A program made the position numbers and the translations under genes. From positions 2,560 to 66,559 of the forward strand of contig NZ_LACH01000076.1 of the NCBI RefSeq assembly GCF_000968015.1: a stretch of 64,000 nucleotides of DNA. The letters are read 5' to 3'. Below the pieces are notes generated by a model. The model had not been told where the DNA came from, ran no database searches, and saw nothing but the letters and a program-made list of their open reading frames with translations. The stretch is from Pseudomonas fluorescens. GTDB taxonomy: Bacteria > Pseudomonadota > Gammaproteobacteria > Pseudomonadales > Pseudomonadaceae. This document shows, one piece after another, positions 45,741 to 55,458 of this stretch; position 1 is the stretch's first letter; each line of letters starts with the position of its first letter.

Positions 45741-47372
45741 TCACACAGCAGCACTGCTGCGCAATTGATAACTGCCATCGGCCAGCCGCACCAACGGATT
45801 GGCGGCAGCCAGCAGTCGATGAGTGAAGGCGTGTTGCGGGTTGTCGAACACTTGTGCGGTGGTGCCAATTTCAACCAATCGACCTTGCTGCATGACGGCC
45901 ACGCGATGGGCAATTCGTTCTACCGCCGCAAGGTCATGCGAGATGAACAGACACGCAAAGCCGTACTGCTTTTGCAGCCGCTCGAACAACGCCAGGATTT
46001 GCTTTTGAATGGTCATGTCGAGCGCGGAAATCGGTTCGTCGGCGATGACCAGTTTGGGGTGACGAATCAGCGCCCGACCAATCGCCACACGTTGCCGCTG
46101 ACCACCTGAAAGCTGGTGCGGGAAGCGGTTGGCGAAGAGCGGGTCCAGACCGACATCCTGCAGAATGGTGCGCACGCGCTCGGCACGTTGCTCGCGACTG
46201 AGGCCCGGCACATGGCGCAACGGTTCAGCGAGAATTTCAGAAATTCTGGCGCGCGGATCGAGGGACGATACCGGGTCCTGAAAGATCATCTGGCATTGCA
46301 ATCGATGCTCACGGTTGGCGCTTTTGAGGATGTCCACGCCATCGAAAAAGATCTCGCCAGCAATCGGATTGACCAGCCCGACGACCGAACGGCCAAGGGT
46401 GGTTTTACCCGACCCACTGCCGCCAACCAGCGCCAGCGTTTCACCCGCAGCGATTTGCAGACTGACCCCATCCACCGCGCGTTTGGCTTTACCGCGCCAC
46501 AGGAAACCCTGGCGCCCCGGGTGCTCGATGGTGACGTTGCGCATGTCGATCAGCGGCGCGGCCCGTGATGCGCTGTCAAGGTTGCCTCGGGTGGGCAGCG
46601 CTTCGAGCAATTGCCGGGTGTAATCGGCCTTGGGGCCCAGCAGGATCTGTTCGGTGGGGCCGCTTTCGATCGCTTTGCCGTTGCGCATCACCACGACTTT
46701 GTGGGCATGGCGCACCACCAGCGACAAGTCATGACTGATGAACAGGATCGCAGTGCCCTCTTCCCGCGTCAGTTCGAGCATCAGTTCGATGACGTCAGCC
46801 TGGGCCAGGGTATCGAGGGCCGTGGTCGGCTCGTCGGCGATCAACAGCGCCGGACGCAACAACATGACCGAAGCCAGCATGATGCGTTGTCGCATGCCAC
46901 CGGAGAACTCGTGGGGAAAGGCGTTCAAACAGCGTTGCGGATCATCCATGCCGATTCGGCGCAGCATCTCCAATGACCGGGCGAGAATGGTTTTTTCATC
47001 CAGATCGGTGTGCAGGCGCAACCCTTCCGCCATCTGCTGACCGATCGTCATTGTCGGGTTGAGCGAGACCATCGGCTCCTGAAACACCATCCCGATCTTC
47101 GAGCCACGAACATCACGCAACTGATCGTAGGGCAAGGTGCACAGGTCGGTGTCGGCAAACTCGATACGACCGGATGCGACGCGCATCGGCGGCGGCAACA
47201 GCCCGATGACAGCACGCGCCGCCATCGTCTTCCCACTGCCGGACTCACCCACCAGCGCTACGATCTCGCCGGGGGCCATGTCGAAACTGAGGTGGTCAAC
47301 CGCAAGCGAACCCTCGGTTCCCACCTGAATGCAAAGATTACTGACGCGAAGCAAAGGCTTGACGGTATCCAT
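45741..47372 (-). CDS. ABC transporter ATP-binding protein with two nucleotide-binding domains
   Basis: 543 residues fusing two ATPase domains, as in DppD-DppF-type fusions. Walker A motifs GESGSGKTMAA (about residue 40) and GGSGSGKTTLG (about 318), signatures FSGGMRQRIM and LSGGQRQRVAIG, and Walker B LLIADEPTTALD and LVIADEPISALD are all intact. It powers uptake with the two permeases and overlaps the start of the preceding permease gene's stop by one base. Confidence 0.9.
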   Translation of the reverse strand: MDTVKPLLRVSNLCIQVGTEGSLAVDHLSFDMAPGEIVALVGESGSGKTMAARAVIGLLPPPMRVASGRIEFADTDLCTLPYDQLRDVRGSKIGMVFQEPMVSLNPTMTIGQQMAEGLRLHTDLDEKTILARSLEMLRRIGMDDPQRCLNAFPHEFSGGMRQRIMLASVMLLRPALLIADEPTTALDTLAQADVIELMLELTREEGTAILFISHDLSLVVRHAHKVVVMRNGKAIESGPTEQILLGPKADYTRQLLEALPTRGNLDSASRAAPLIDMRNVTIEHPGRQGFLWRGKAKRAVDGVSLQIAAGETLALVGGSGSGKTTLGRSVVGLVNPIAGEIFFDGVDILKSANREHRLQCQMIFQDPVSSLDPRARISEILAEPLRHVPGLSREQRAERVRTILQDVGLDPLFANRFPHQLSGGQRQRVAIGRALIRHPKLVIADEPISALDMTIQKQILALFERLQKQYGFACLFISHDLAAVERIAHRVAVMQQGRLVEIGTTAQVFDNPQHAFTHRLLAAANPLVRLADGSYQLRSSAAV

Positions 47373-48244
47373 TAGCGACTCATCCGGGGGTCAAGGCGAT
47401 CACGCAGGGCGTCACCGAAAAGATTGATGCCGATCAAGGCAATGGAAATCATCAAGCCAGGGAAGAAGCCCAGCCACGGTGCCGTGACCAGGTGCGGCCG
47501 GCTGGAGGCAAGCATGTTTCCCCACGTGGCCGCAGGCGGTGGAACGCCCAACCCGAGAAAGCTCAATGCGCTCTCCGAGAGAATCGCCCAGCCAAACATG
47601 CTGGTGGCCAGCACAATCAACGGTGCCACGCAGTTCGGCGCGATATGCCGCCACATCGTGTACAGCTCGCTATTGCCAATGACCCTGGAGGCTTCGATGA
47701 ACTCTCGTTCACGCAACGACAACACCGTGCTGCGCACCACCCGAACCACGGTGGGGATATAGGCCAGGCCCAGCGCCAGCACGATGCCGTACTGACTCGC
47801 GCCGACAATCGCGAGCAACCCCAGCGCCAGCAACATCCCGGGGAATGCCAGCAAGGCATCGTTGACCATCATCAACAGGCGGTCCGTCCAGCCGCGCAGG
47901 TAACCGGCGAGCAAACCGAACAGCGTGCCGATGCTGATGGCCAATATCACCGTAAGCAGGCTGATCCACAGGCTGGTGCGAGCGCCGATGATGATGCGGC
48001 TGAAGACATCGCGGCCGAACTCATCAGTCCCCAAAATGTGTGGCCAGGACGGCGCCATGAATCGATTGGCCAGATCCAGACGCAGCGGGTCATACGGTGT
48101 CCAGACGATACCGGCCACCGCGAGCAGCACCAGCACCACCAGCAGGCTGCCACCGATCAGCGCGTTGAACGGGAGCGGACGCTTGTGCCCCGAGGTCTTC
48201 GGCACAGCGGTCGGCGGCGCGGCAATTTCGCTTAAAATCTTCAT
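47372..48244 (-). CDS. ABC transporter permease, DppC type
   Basis: 290 residues, six membrane helices. An N-terminal OppC-like segment RFMAPSWPHILGTDEFGRDV precedes the permease domain, and the EAA-like loop is EFIEASRVIGNSELYTMWRH. It overlaps the upstream DppB-type gene by ATGA. Forms the second half of the channel. Confidence 0.9.
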   Translation of the reverse strand: MKILSEIAAPPTAVPKTSGHKRPLPFNALIGGSLLVVLVLLAVAGIVWTPYDPLRLDLANRFMAPSWPHILGTDEFGRDVFSRIIIGARTSLWISLLTVILAISIGTLFGLLAGYLRGWTDRLLMMVNDALLAFPGMLLALGLLAIVGASQYGIVLALGLAYIPTVVRVVRSTVLSLREREFIEASRVIGNSELYTMWRHIAPNCVAPLIVLATSMFGWAILSESALSFLGLGVPPPAATWGNMLASSRPHLVTAPWLGFFPGLMISIALIGINLFGDALRDRLDPRMSR

Positions 48245-49182
48245 GCTTTCACCCGAGGATCGAACAGCGGATACATCAAATCTACGAGCAGGTTGACCAA
48301 CACGTAGACGAACGTAATGAGCAACAGGCAGCCCTGCAGTACGGGGTAATCACGTGCATAAATGGAGTCGACCATCAGGCGCCCGATGCCGGGAATGGTG
48401 AACACCGTTTCGATCACGGCGATCCCACCCAGCAAGTTGCCGAGGATCAGGCCGATCAGTGTCCAGGTGGGTGCAAAGGCGTTGCGCAACGTATGGCGCC
48501 AAAGCACCGCGCGCTCCGACAAGCCTTTGGCTCGGGCATGCGCGATGTAGTCCAGGCGCAACACTTCGATCGAGCTGGCCCTCTGCATCCGGATAATCAC
48601 GCCGCTTTCGTGCAGCACCAGCGTTGTCACGGGCAAGATGATGTAGGCCAGCGCTTTGCCGAAATCAGCCGAAAACGGCACATACCCCACCACCGGCAAC
48701 CAGCCCAGTTCCAGGCCAAACACATACAGCAGCAACAGGCCCATCCAGAAACCGGGGATCGACAGCAACAACGTCGCGGCCGTCACCAGTCCCAAGTCAA
48801 CCAGCGTGTCCTGTTTCCACGCCGCCAACATACCCAGAGGAACGGCAATCGCCGCCGCCAGCGCGACCGACGTCAGAACGATGGTCACACTGACGCTGAA
48901 CCTTTCAAGCACCAGCGGCAAAACGGCCTCGTGACTGGTGATCGAAAAGCCCAGATCCCCATGGAACACTGCCTTGAGCCAGATCAGGTACTGCGCGATC
49001 ATCGGTTGATCCAGCCCGAGGGACTGCCGCATCTTGAGTAGACTGGCCGGATCAGCCATGTCGCCCAGCATCAAGAGCGCCGGGTCACCGGGTATCAGCC
49101 GGATCATTGCGAAGACCGCAATAGAGATCAGCAATAACGTCGGGACCGCCATGGCCAGACGCTGAATGATCAAACGAAACAT
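48241..49182 (-). CDS. ABC transporter permease, DppB type
   Basis: 313 residues, six membrane helices. The opening LIIQRLAMAVPTLLLISIAV and SLGLDQPMIAQYLIWLKAVF are typical of DppB/GsiC proteins; the EAA loop is DYIAHARAKGLSERAVLWRH. It follows the C45 acylase gene by 80 bases in the same direction. Confidence 0.9.
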   Translation of the reverse strand: MFRLIIQRLAMAVPTLLLISIAVFAMIRLIPGDPALLMLGDMADPASLLKMRQSLGLDQPMIAQYLIWLKAVFHGDLGFSITSHEAVLPLVLERFSVSVTIVLTSVALAAAIAVPLGMLAAWKQDTLVDLGLVTAATLLLSIPGFWMGLLLLYVFGLELGWLPVVGYVPFSADFGKALAYIILPVTTLVLHESGVIIRMQRASSIEVLRLDYIAHARAKGLSERAVLWRHTLRNAFAPTWTLIGLILGNLLGGIAVIETVFTIPGIGRLMVDSIYARDYPVLQGCLLLITFVYVLVNLLVDLMYPLFDPRVKA

Positions 49183-49262
49183 GTGGGTTCCTCGATGTTG
49201 ATACGGCCCTCAATCGGGCAGGGCTCAATCGGACAGAGCTCAGGCAGGCAACCGATCAATGC

Positions 49263-50396
49263 TTACCAGGTGGCGTACCGCGCGTAATCGGATTCCATCT
49301 CGAGGCGGTACTGCCCAAATGTACGGTTGATCGCCGGCAAGGAGGCAACTTCCATGAACCCACTGGCTGGGCGCATCAGAATCATCGCCACCGTAGCGGA
49401 CAGATTGTCCTCGCCACTCGAGCTCGGACGTGGTGGTCGGCAGACCGCAAATGGCTTGCCGAAATCATCGAAAAATGCGCTTTTCAGGTGTTCCAGCGTC
49501 AGGCTGCCATGAAATGGCTTGAGCAGTTTCTCGACCCGGATATCGCGATAAAAGCTTTCGGGTGCACCACCGATGCCGGTGTTCTTCAGTTTGATCTGCG
49601 CCACTGCGCTGCGCCAATGGTTGGCGTGCACCAATAGATCGTCGACCTCGTACAGCGGGAACACTTCATCAGGTGCACATTCGTAGTTGATACCAAACCC
49701 GGCCGCATGACTGAGCATCATGTTGTTCGAGCCCGACTTTGGCGTCACCGCCACGGCTTTCATCGACAGGGCGAAATGATTGGCTTCCAGCGCCTTGCGG
49801 CGGATAAGCGGCAATGGCACGCCAAGCGCTTGATAGTCACGATCCGATTCCAGGTTGTTGCCCGTGATCGCCGTGCCGATGGAGTTCATGCCCGCGCGGG
49901 CCAGCCCACCGGCTTCGGTGAACGTCAGCACATCCGGGCCGTCGTCACGACGAATATGCAGGACCACGCCAGTCTCCGCGCACTCCATGCGCCAGTCCCA
50001 GTTCTGGCCGTGCAGTACTTCATTGTTCGCGGTGGCACCAGGAAGGACGATGGCGCCGGTGCAGCCATCCAGTTCCGGTTTGTCCTGCATCGAACGCCGC
50101 CCCAGGTGAATAATCTCGGTACGGGCATTGATCATCACAATGGCCTCGAAGTCGTGACCGGAGCCTTGCGCGATGCCCCGCATCTCTTCCAGGTACTGCG
50201 GCTCGAACGCTTCGATATTGGGAATGAATTGATTGACCAATCGCTTGATACCGGCCCAGTCATAACCCATGTCCAGCAGTTGCTGACCGTAGATTTCAAT
50301 GCTGCGAGCAATGATCTGTGGACAGGCTTTGCCGTACTGCACACCCCGGGCAAATGGCCCGCCACTCAGTTCGATACACGGAAATTGATAACTCAT
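49263..50396 (-). CDS. C45 family peptidase / penicillin acyltransferase-like amidohydrolase
   Basis: 377 residues. The Ntn-hydrolase hallmark is present: Cys112 in LDGCTGAIVLPG, expected to become the N-terminal nucleophile after self-cleavage, then HGQNWDWRM. The family (isopenicillin N acyltransferase, related acylases) transfers or removes acyl groups on amide nitrogen. No signal peptide, so it acts in the cytoplasm on what the importer brings in. It is the first gene of the operon; GGGGGCAGG precedes the ATG. A perfect ATTGGCGCCAAT palindrome lies 70 bases upstream. Confidence 0.85.
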   Translation of the reverse strand: MSYQFPCIELSGGPFARGVQYGKACPQIIARSIEIYGQQLLDMGYDWAGIKRLVNQFIPNIEAFEPQYLEEMRGIAQGSGHDFEAIVMINARTEIIHLGRRSMQDKPELDGCTGAIVLPGATANNEVLHGQNWDWRMECAETGVVLHIRRDDGPDVLTFTEAGGLARAGMNSIGTAITGNNLESDRDYQALGVPLPLIRRKALEANHFALSMKAVAVTPKSGSNNMMLSHAAGFGINYECAPDEVFPLYEVDDLLVHANHWRSAVAQIKLKNTGIGGAPESFYRDIRVEKLLKPFHGSLTLEHLKSAFFDDFGKPFAVCRPPRPSSSGEDNLSATVAMILMRPASGFMEVASLPAINRTFGQYRLEMESDYARYATW

Positions 50397-50467
50397 GCCC
50401 TGCCCCCAAATAGTGTGTGCAAGACCTAGAGCAAGGATCAGACCAATTTCACAAAAACCCAGTCAAT

Positions 50468-50479
50468 ATTGGCGCCAAT
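50468..50479. promoter_or_regulatory. Palindrome upstream of acylase/ABC operon
   Basis: ATTGGCGCCAAT, perfect 12-bp palindrome in the leftward operon's promoter region. Candidate operator. Confidence 0.45.
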
Positions 50480-50654
50480 TTGATTTCCAATAAATTACCG
50501 ACGTGAAAATGCACCGTTTCCGGTCAAGAAATTGGGTAGTAAATTCACAAGCGTGTAAAAAAGTGGCGCGCCTGATTGGGCTAAAGACACCGGATGATTA
50601 ACGGACATTCGGACTAGACTCGCTCATCCTTGCAGCCCTGCCATACTGTTCAGC

Positions 50655-51395
50655 ATGACCAGTGCAACCTTCCGCTTCTACGAAGAGCTCAACGATTTCC
50701 TGCCGGCTGAACGGCGGCGGCAGTCCTTTACTTGTGAGTGCGCGCGAGCAGCGACGGTCAAGCACATGATCGAGGCGCTCGGGATACCGCACACCGAGGT
50801 CGAGTTGGTGCTGCTCAACGGCGAGTCGGTGGGCTTCGAGCGGGTGATTTTCGACGGTGACCGGCTGGCGGTGTATCCCAAGTTCGAAGCGCTGGACATC
50901 AGCCCGCAGCTCAAGGTTCGTGCGCAACCTTTACGGGTGCTGCGCTTCGTCGCTGATGCGCACCTGGGCGGGCTGGCCAACCTGCTGCGCATGAGCGGCT
51001 TCGACACCCTCTACGACAATGGCTTCGAGGATGGCGAGATCGCCGAGATCGCTGCGCAGCAAGGACGCATCGTGCTAACCCGTGACCGCGAACTGCTCAA
51101 GCGGCGGATCATCAGCCACGGCTGTTACGTGCATGCCCTGAAACCGTCGCTGCAGCTGCGCGAGTTATACGAGCGCCTCGACCTGGCGCGTAGCGCGCGG
51201 CCATTCAGCCTGTGCCTTCATTGCAACCTGCCGCTGCACGAGATCAGCCCGGAACTGGCCCGGTCGCAGGTGCCGCCACGCGTTGGCATCCTCTATTCGC
51301 ACTTCGTGCGCTGCGACGCCTGCCAACGGGTTTACTGGGAGGGTTCGCACTGGCGCGGCATGTGTGCACTGCTGGCACCTCTGCTGGACCGATAG
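50655..51395 (+). CDS. Mut7-C RNase-like protein with N-terminal ubiquitin-like domain
   Basis: 246 residues. Residues 1-90 look like a ThiS/ubiquitin-like fold (FRFYEELNDFLPAERRRQSF; VELVLLNGESVGFERVI). Residues about 95-170 carry the PIN-type Mut7-C core with conserved Asp: RFVADAHLGGLANLLRMSGF, EIAEIAAQQGRIVLTRDREL. The C-terminus is a four-Cys zinc ribbon (CLHCNLPL ... VRCDACQRVYW). The family is predicted to be an RNase; its target is unknown. It is a single gene. Confidence 0.85.
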   Translation: MTSATFRFYEELNDFLPAERRRQSFTCECARAATVKHMIEALGIPHTEVELVLLNGESVGFERVIFDGDRLAVYPKFEALDISPQLKVRAQPLRVLRFVADAHLGGLANLLRMSGFDTLYDNGFEDGEIAEIAAQQGRIVLTRDRELLKRRIISHGCYVHALKPSLQLRELYERLDLARSARPFSLCLHCNLPLHEISPELARSQVPPRVGILYSHFVRCDACQRVYWEGSHWRGMCALLAPLLDR

Positions 51396-51415
51396 CCGAG
51401 CGCATCGGGCCGCCT

Positions 51416-51890
51416 CTACGACTTGAAGCGCCCCACCAGCCCGTTCAGTTCATTGGAGCGGTACGAAAGCCGGCCTGAGTCTTCTTGCGCAGAGCTGGCC
51501 AGGCTTTCGGCCAGCCGCGCCTCGTCGTAGATCTGCTGGATATGCCGATTGATCTCTTCGGCTACCCTGTGCTGCTCTTCTGCTGCTGGCGATATCTGCA
51601 GGTTCTGATCCCTGATTTCATTGACCGACAACTGGATGCCTTAAAAGCTGTCACGTGCGCTCTCGATCGAGGACACACTGACACGCGACAGGTCCAGGCA
51701 ACTTTCCATCTTCTGCGAAACTTCCTGGGTCTTGCTGCCAAACGTGTTGAGCAACTGGTCAATTTCCCCCGTGGAGTCGGACGTGCGCTTGGCCAGGGCC
51801 CTGGTCACCCGCCCTGGCAGCCTCGATCGCCGCGTTCAGCGCCAGCAGATTGGCCTGCTCGGCGGAGTCGGCTGCAAGTGTCGATACGAT
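51416..51890 (-). pseudogene. Chemoreceptor (MCP) C-terminal remnant
   Basis: Minus strand. The signalling hairpin AEQANLLALNAAIEAARAG is recognisable near 51800-51870, then the frame shifts, skipping the segment normally following RG. The downstream part RTSDSTGEIDQLLNTFGSK continues in another frame, is stopped by an in-frame TAA at 51641, and resumes as SVNEIRDQNLQISPAAEEQ to the normal end. No ligand-binding domain is present. Clearly non-functional. Confidence 0.8.
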
Positions 51891-52048
51891 ACTCATCTAT
51901 ACACAGTCAAAAAACCTCGTCGCTCCTGCTCCTGCTCGCCGCGCTGAGACGTAAGCATTCGATTGACCACTCTTCGATGCGGTAAAAGTCCAACCATTAG
52001 CCATACTGGCATGTAAACCCGATCTCCCTGCCCTGTCGGTGAGTGAGC

Positions 52049-53548
52049 ATGAGCAATGTATGGAGTAGCTGTCATAAATTAGCCCTTATGCTCATGCTGT
52101 GCTGGCTTAATGCGGCCCTGGCACAAACCCAGCCCGAACTGCCTGCCGTCGAACTGACACCCGCCGAAGAAGCCGAAGTGCAGAAGCTGGTGTTGCCGGT
52201 TCTGCCAGACTGGGTCGGCGATTTCGAGGGCATGCGCGAGCGCCGGTTGATCCGGGTGCTAGTGCCTTACAGCAAGACCTTTTTCGAACTTGATCGCGGA
52301 CGCCAACGCGGCCTCAGCTATGAGCTTGGCAAGGGGCTGGAAGCCTGGCTGAACAAGACCCAGCCCTACGGGAAAAAATCCATGCAATGGCGGGTGATGT
52401 TCATCCCCACCGCACGCAACGAATTGATGTCCAAACTGATGAAAGGCGTTGGTGACATCGCCGCCGGCGGGCTCACCGTGACCGAGGCACGCCTCAAGGA
52501 CGTTGATTTCGCCGACCCGTTCGCCGTGAAGATCCCGGAAATCCTGGTCACCGCCCCTGACAGCAAACCCGTTGAAAAACTGGAAGACCTGTCCGGCCAG
52601 AAAATTACCGTACGCGCCTCCAGCAGCTACTACGAGCACCTCCAGGCCTTGAACGCCTCCTTCAAGGAGCAAGGCTTGGCCCCCATCGACCTGAAAGCCG
52701 CCGACGAAAACCTGGAGTCCGAAGACTTGCTGCAAATGGTCAATGCAGGATTGCTCGAGGCCACGGTGGTGGATCGATACATCGCAAAAATCTGGGCACC
52801 GCTGTACACCGACATGCAGATTCATGAGGACATTGTTCTGCATGACAACTCCGAGTTTGCCTGGGCGATCCGCAAGGACAGCCCGCAGCTGAAAGAACAG
52901 CTCGCCGGCTTCGTCAAGACCCACAAGGTCGGCACCACCTTCGGCAACAGCTTGCGCACCAAGTACGTCACCAATAGCAGCAAGCGCGTGCTCAATGCCA
53001 CGTCTGAAGAGGAGATGAAGAAGTTTCAGGAAATGGTCGAGATCTTCAACCGCCACGCCAGTTCTTACGGATTCGATCACCTGATGCTCATGGCCCAGGG
53101 TTTTCAGGAGTCGCAACTCAATCAGCAAGCCCGCAGCCCCCGAGGCGCGGTGGGCGTGATGCAATTGCTGCCGACAACCGCCAAGGACCCCTCCGTGGGC
53201 ATCGGCGGCATTGACAAGAGTGCCGACAAAAACATCGAGGCCGGCAGCAAGTACATGCGTCTGCTCGCGGACAAGTACCTGGACGACCCGCAACTGAACC
53301 AGATGAACAAGACCCTGATGACCTTCGCCGCCTATAACGCCGGCCCCGGCAACCTGCGCAAGTTCCGCGCCTTGGCGGAAAAATCCGGGCTGAACAAGAA
53401 CATCTGGTTCGGCAATGTCGAGCAGGCGGCGGCGCAAGTGGTTGGCCGGGAGACCGTGGATTATGTTGGCAACATCTACAAGTACTACGTGGCGTACAAA
53501 CTTGTAGAAGAAAAATCCGCAGCAAACCCTGTGAAACCGACTCAGTGA
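52049..53548 (+). CDS. Lytic transglycosylase with binding-protein domain (MltF-like)
   Basis: 499 residues with a signal peptide (cut near ALAQTQPE). Residues about 70-300 form a type 3 binding-protein fold (RLIRVLVPYSKTFFELDRG; FADPFAVKIPEILVTAPDSK), and about 340-480 the SLT lysozyme-like domain with catalytic Glu in QGFQESQLNQQARS, then GAVGVMQLLPTTAK and FAAYNAGPGNLRKF. MltF-type enzymes cleave peptidoglycan glycan strands. No lipobox is seen, so it is periplasmic. ATG 52049 has GGTGAG upstream. Confidence 0.87.
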   Translation: MSNVWSSCHKLALMLMLCWLNAALAQTQPELPAVELTPAEEAEVQKLVLPVLPDWVGDFEGMRERRLIRVLVPYSKTFFELDRGRQRGLSYELGKGLEAWLNKTQPYGKKSMQWRVMFIPTARNELMSKLMKGVGDIAAGGLTVTEARLKDVDFADPFAVKIPEILVTAPDSKPVEKLEDLSGQKITVRASSSYYEHLQALNASFKEQGLAPIDLKAADENLESEDLLQMVNAGLLEATVVDRYIAKIWAPLYTDMQIHEDIVLHDNSEFAWAIRKDSPQLKEQLAGFVKTHKVGTTFGNSLRTKYVTNSSKRVLNATSEEEMKKFQEMVEIFNRHASSYGFDHLMLMAQGFQESQLNQQARSPRGAVGVMQLLPTTAKDPSVGIGGIDKSADKNIEAGSKYMRLLADKYLDDPQLNQMNKTLMTFAAYNAGPGNLRKFRALAEKSGLNKNIWFGNVEQAAAQVVGRETVDYVGNIYKYYVAYKLVEEKSAANPVKPTQ

Positions 53549-53574
53549 TGGCAAATAGCTTCTGCACCGAAGGT

Positions 53575-53603
53575 CTGAAAGCCCCATAAACAGCGGCTTT
53601 CAG
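53575..53603 (+). terminator. Hairpin after the transglycosylase gene
   Basis: CTGAAAGCC and GGCTTTCAG, perfect 9-bp stem with an 11-base loop; no T-run follows. Confidence 0.5.
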
Positions 53604-53805
53604 CCTGGATTACTCTAAATCTCGATCTACGCTAACCATGTCCAATAGTGGGCTATTTGTTAGTGAACGGGAATTCTATTCAGCCGTTAGAAGGTTTCCT
53701 GAACTGTCCAGGCTCATGGTTGGGGGTACTCATTTGGGTCCGTGCCGCTCCCACGCTGTTTGAGTGGTTCGACAAAGGGGCAAATCCAGAGAAAGGAAAC
53801 CGGGC

Positions 53806-55458
53806 ATGAATAGTCTTTCACACCACACCAGGTTTTACGTTGCGTGCTCATTGGTGATGGCACTCACCGGCATTGCGCAGGCGGCACAGACGGAAAAACC
53901 CAACATTCTGCTCATCGTCTCCGACGACACCGGCTACGGTGACCTGGGGCCTTATGGTGGCGGGGTCGGTCGAGGCATGCCGACACCGAGCATCGACGAA
54001 CTCGCCGCAGAAGGCACCACCTTCTATTCCTTCTATGCCCAACCCAGTTGCACCCCAGGTCGGGCCGCGATGCAGACCGGGCGCATCCCGAACCGCAGCG
54101 GCATGACCACCGTGGCGTTCCAGGGTCAGGGCGGCGGCTTGCCGGCGGCTGAATGGACACTGGCGTCCGTGCTGAAAACCGGCGGTTACGACACCTACTT
54201 CACCGGCAAGTGGCACTTGGGCGAAGACGACTACGCGCTGCCCAATGCTCAAGGTTACGACGTGATGAAGTACGTCGGCCTGTATCACCTGAACGCATAC
54301 ACCTACGCTGACCCTACATGGTTCCCGGACATGGATGACGAAACCCGCGCGATGTTCACCAAAGTGACGCGCGGCGCACTGTCGGCCAAGGCCGGCGAAA
54401 AACCGGTGGAGGACTTCAAGATCAACGGTCAGTACGTCGACACGCCAGTGATCGATGGCAAACCCGGTATCGTCGGTATTCCGTTCTTTGACAACTACGT
54501 CGAAAAAGCCACCATGGAATTTCTCGACACGGCGGCAAAATCCAGCAAGCCGTTCTTCATCAACGTCAACTTCATGAAAGTGCACCAGCCGAACATGCCG
54601 GCGCCGGAGTTCGTGCACAAGTCGATCTCCAAGTCCAAATACGCCGACTCTATCGTTGAACTCGATACCCGCATCGGCCGCATCATGGACAAGCTCAAGG
54701 CGCTGGGCCTGGATAAAAACACCCTGGTGGTTTACACCACCGACAACGGCGCCTGGCAGGACGTTTACCCGGATGCCGGCTACACGCCTTTCCGTGGCAC
54801 CAAAGGCACCGTGCGTGAAGGTGGCAACCGGGTGCCGGCGATTATGGCGTGGCCCGGCAAGATAAAACCGAATACCAAGAACCACGACATCATGGGCGGC
54901 CTGGACCTGATGGCGACCTTCGCCTCCGTGGCCGGGGTCAAGCTGCCGGACAAGGACCGCGAAGGCAAACCGATCATCTTCGACAGCTACGACATGACCC
55001 CGGTGCTGCTCGGATCCGGCCCTGATCCTCGCAAGGAGTGGTTCTACTTCACCGAGAATGAACTGTCGCCCGGTGCCGCCCGCGTCGGCAACTACAAGGC
55101 AGTGTTCAACCTCAGGGGCGACAACGGTGCCGTCACCGGTGGCCTCGCGGTCGATACCAACCAGGGCTGGAAAGGCCCGACCAAATATGTCGCGACGGTG
55201 CCGCAAGTGTTCGACCTGCTGCAGGACCCGCAGGAGCGTTATGACATTTTCATGAACAACTACACCGAGCACACCTGGACACTGGTGCCCATCAGCGCAT
55301 CGATCGCCAAATTGATGAAAACCTACGTTCAGTATCCACCACGAAAAATCCAAAGCATGACGTACGACGGCCCGATCGAAATTTCCAAATACCAGAAGTT
55401 CCAGTCGGTACGCGAAGATCTGGAGAAGGAAGGCATCACCATTCCAATGCCCAACTAG
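53806..55458 (+). CDS. Arylsulfatase (type I sulfatase)
   Basis: 550 residues with a signal peptide (cut near GIAQAAQ). Metal-binding Asp40-Asp41 in LLIVSDDTGYGDLG and the formylglycine site Cys82 in PSCTPGRAAMQTGR are intact; TGKWHLGEDDYALP and DNGAWQDVYPDAGYTPFRG further match the family. A Cys-type sulfatase needs oxidation of that Cys by a maturase not in this window. It removes sulfate esters in the periplasm, likely for sulfur scavenging. AAAGGA precedes the ATG at 53806; the upstream 14 codons are not needed. Confidence 0.9.
   Translation: MNSLSHHTRFYVACSLVMALTGIAQAAQTEKPNILLIVSDDTGYGDLGPYGGGVGRGMPTPSIDELAAEGTTFYSFYAQPSCTPGRAAMQTGRIPNRSGMTTVAFQGQGGGLPAAEWTLASVLKTGGYDTYFTGKWHLGEDDYALPNAQGYDVMKYVGLYHLNAYTYADPTWFPDMDDETRAMFTKVTRGALSAKAGEKPVEDFKINGQYVDTPVIDGKPGIVGIPFFDNYVEKATMEFLDTAAKSSKPFFINVNFMKVHQPNMPAPEFVHKSISKSKYADSIVELDTRIGRIMDKLKALGLDKNTLVVYTTDNGAWQDVYPDAGYTPFRGTKGTVREGGNRVPAIMAWPGKIKPNTKNHDIMGGLDLMATFASVAGVKLPDKDREGKPIIFDSYDMTPVLLGSGPDPRKEWFYFTENELSPGAARVGNYKAVFNLRGDNGAVTGGLAVDTNQGWKGPTKYVATVPQVFDLLQDPQERYDIFMNNYTEHTWTLVPISASIAKLMKTYVQYPPRKIQSMTYDGPIEISKYQKFQSVREDLEKEGITIPMPN

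Noticed and set aside
52259..53587. 442-codon minus-strand frame
   Set aside because: Antisense of the MltF-like gene.
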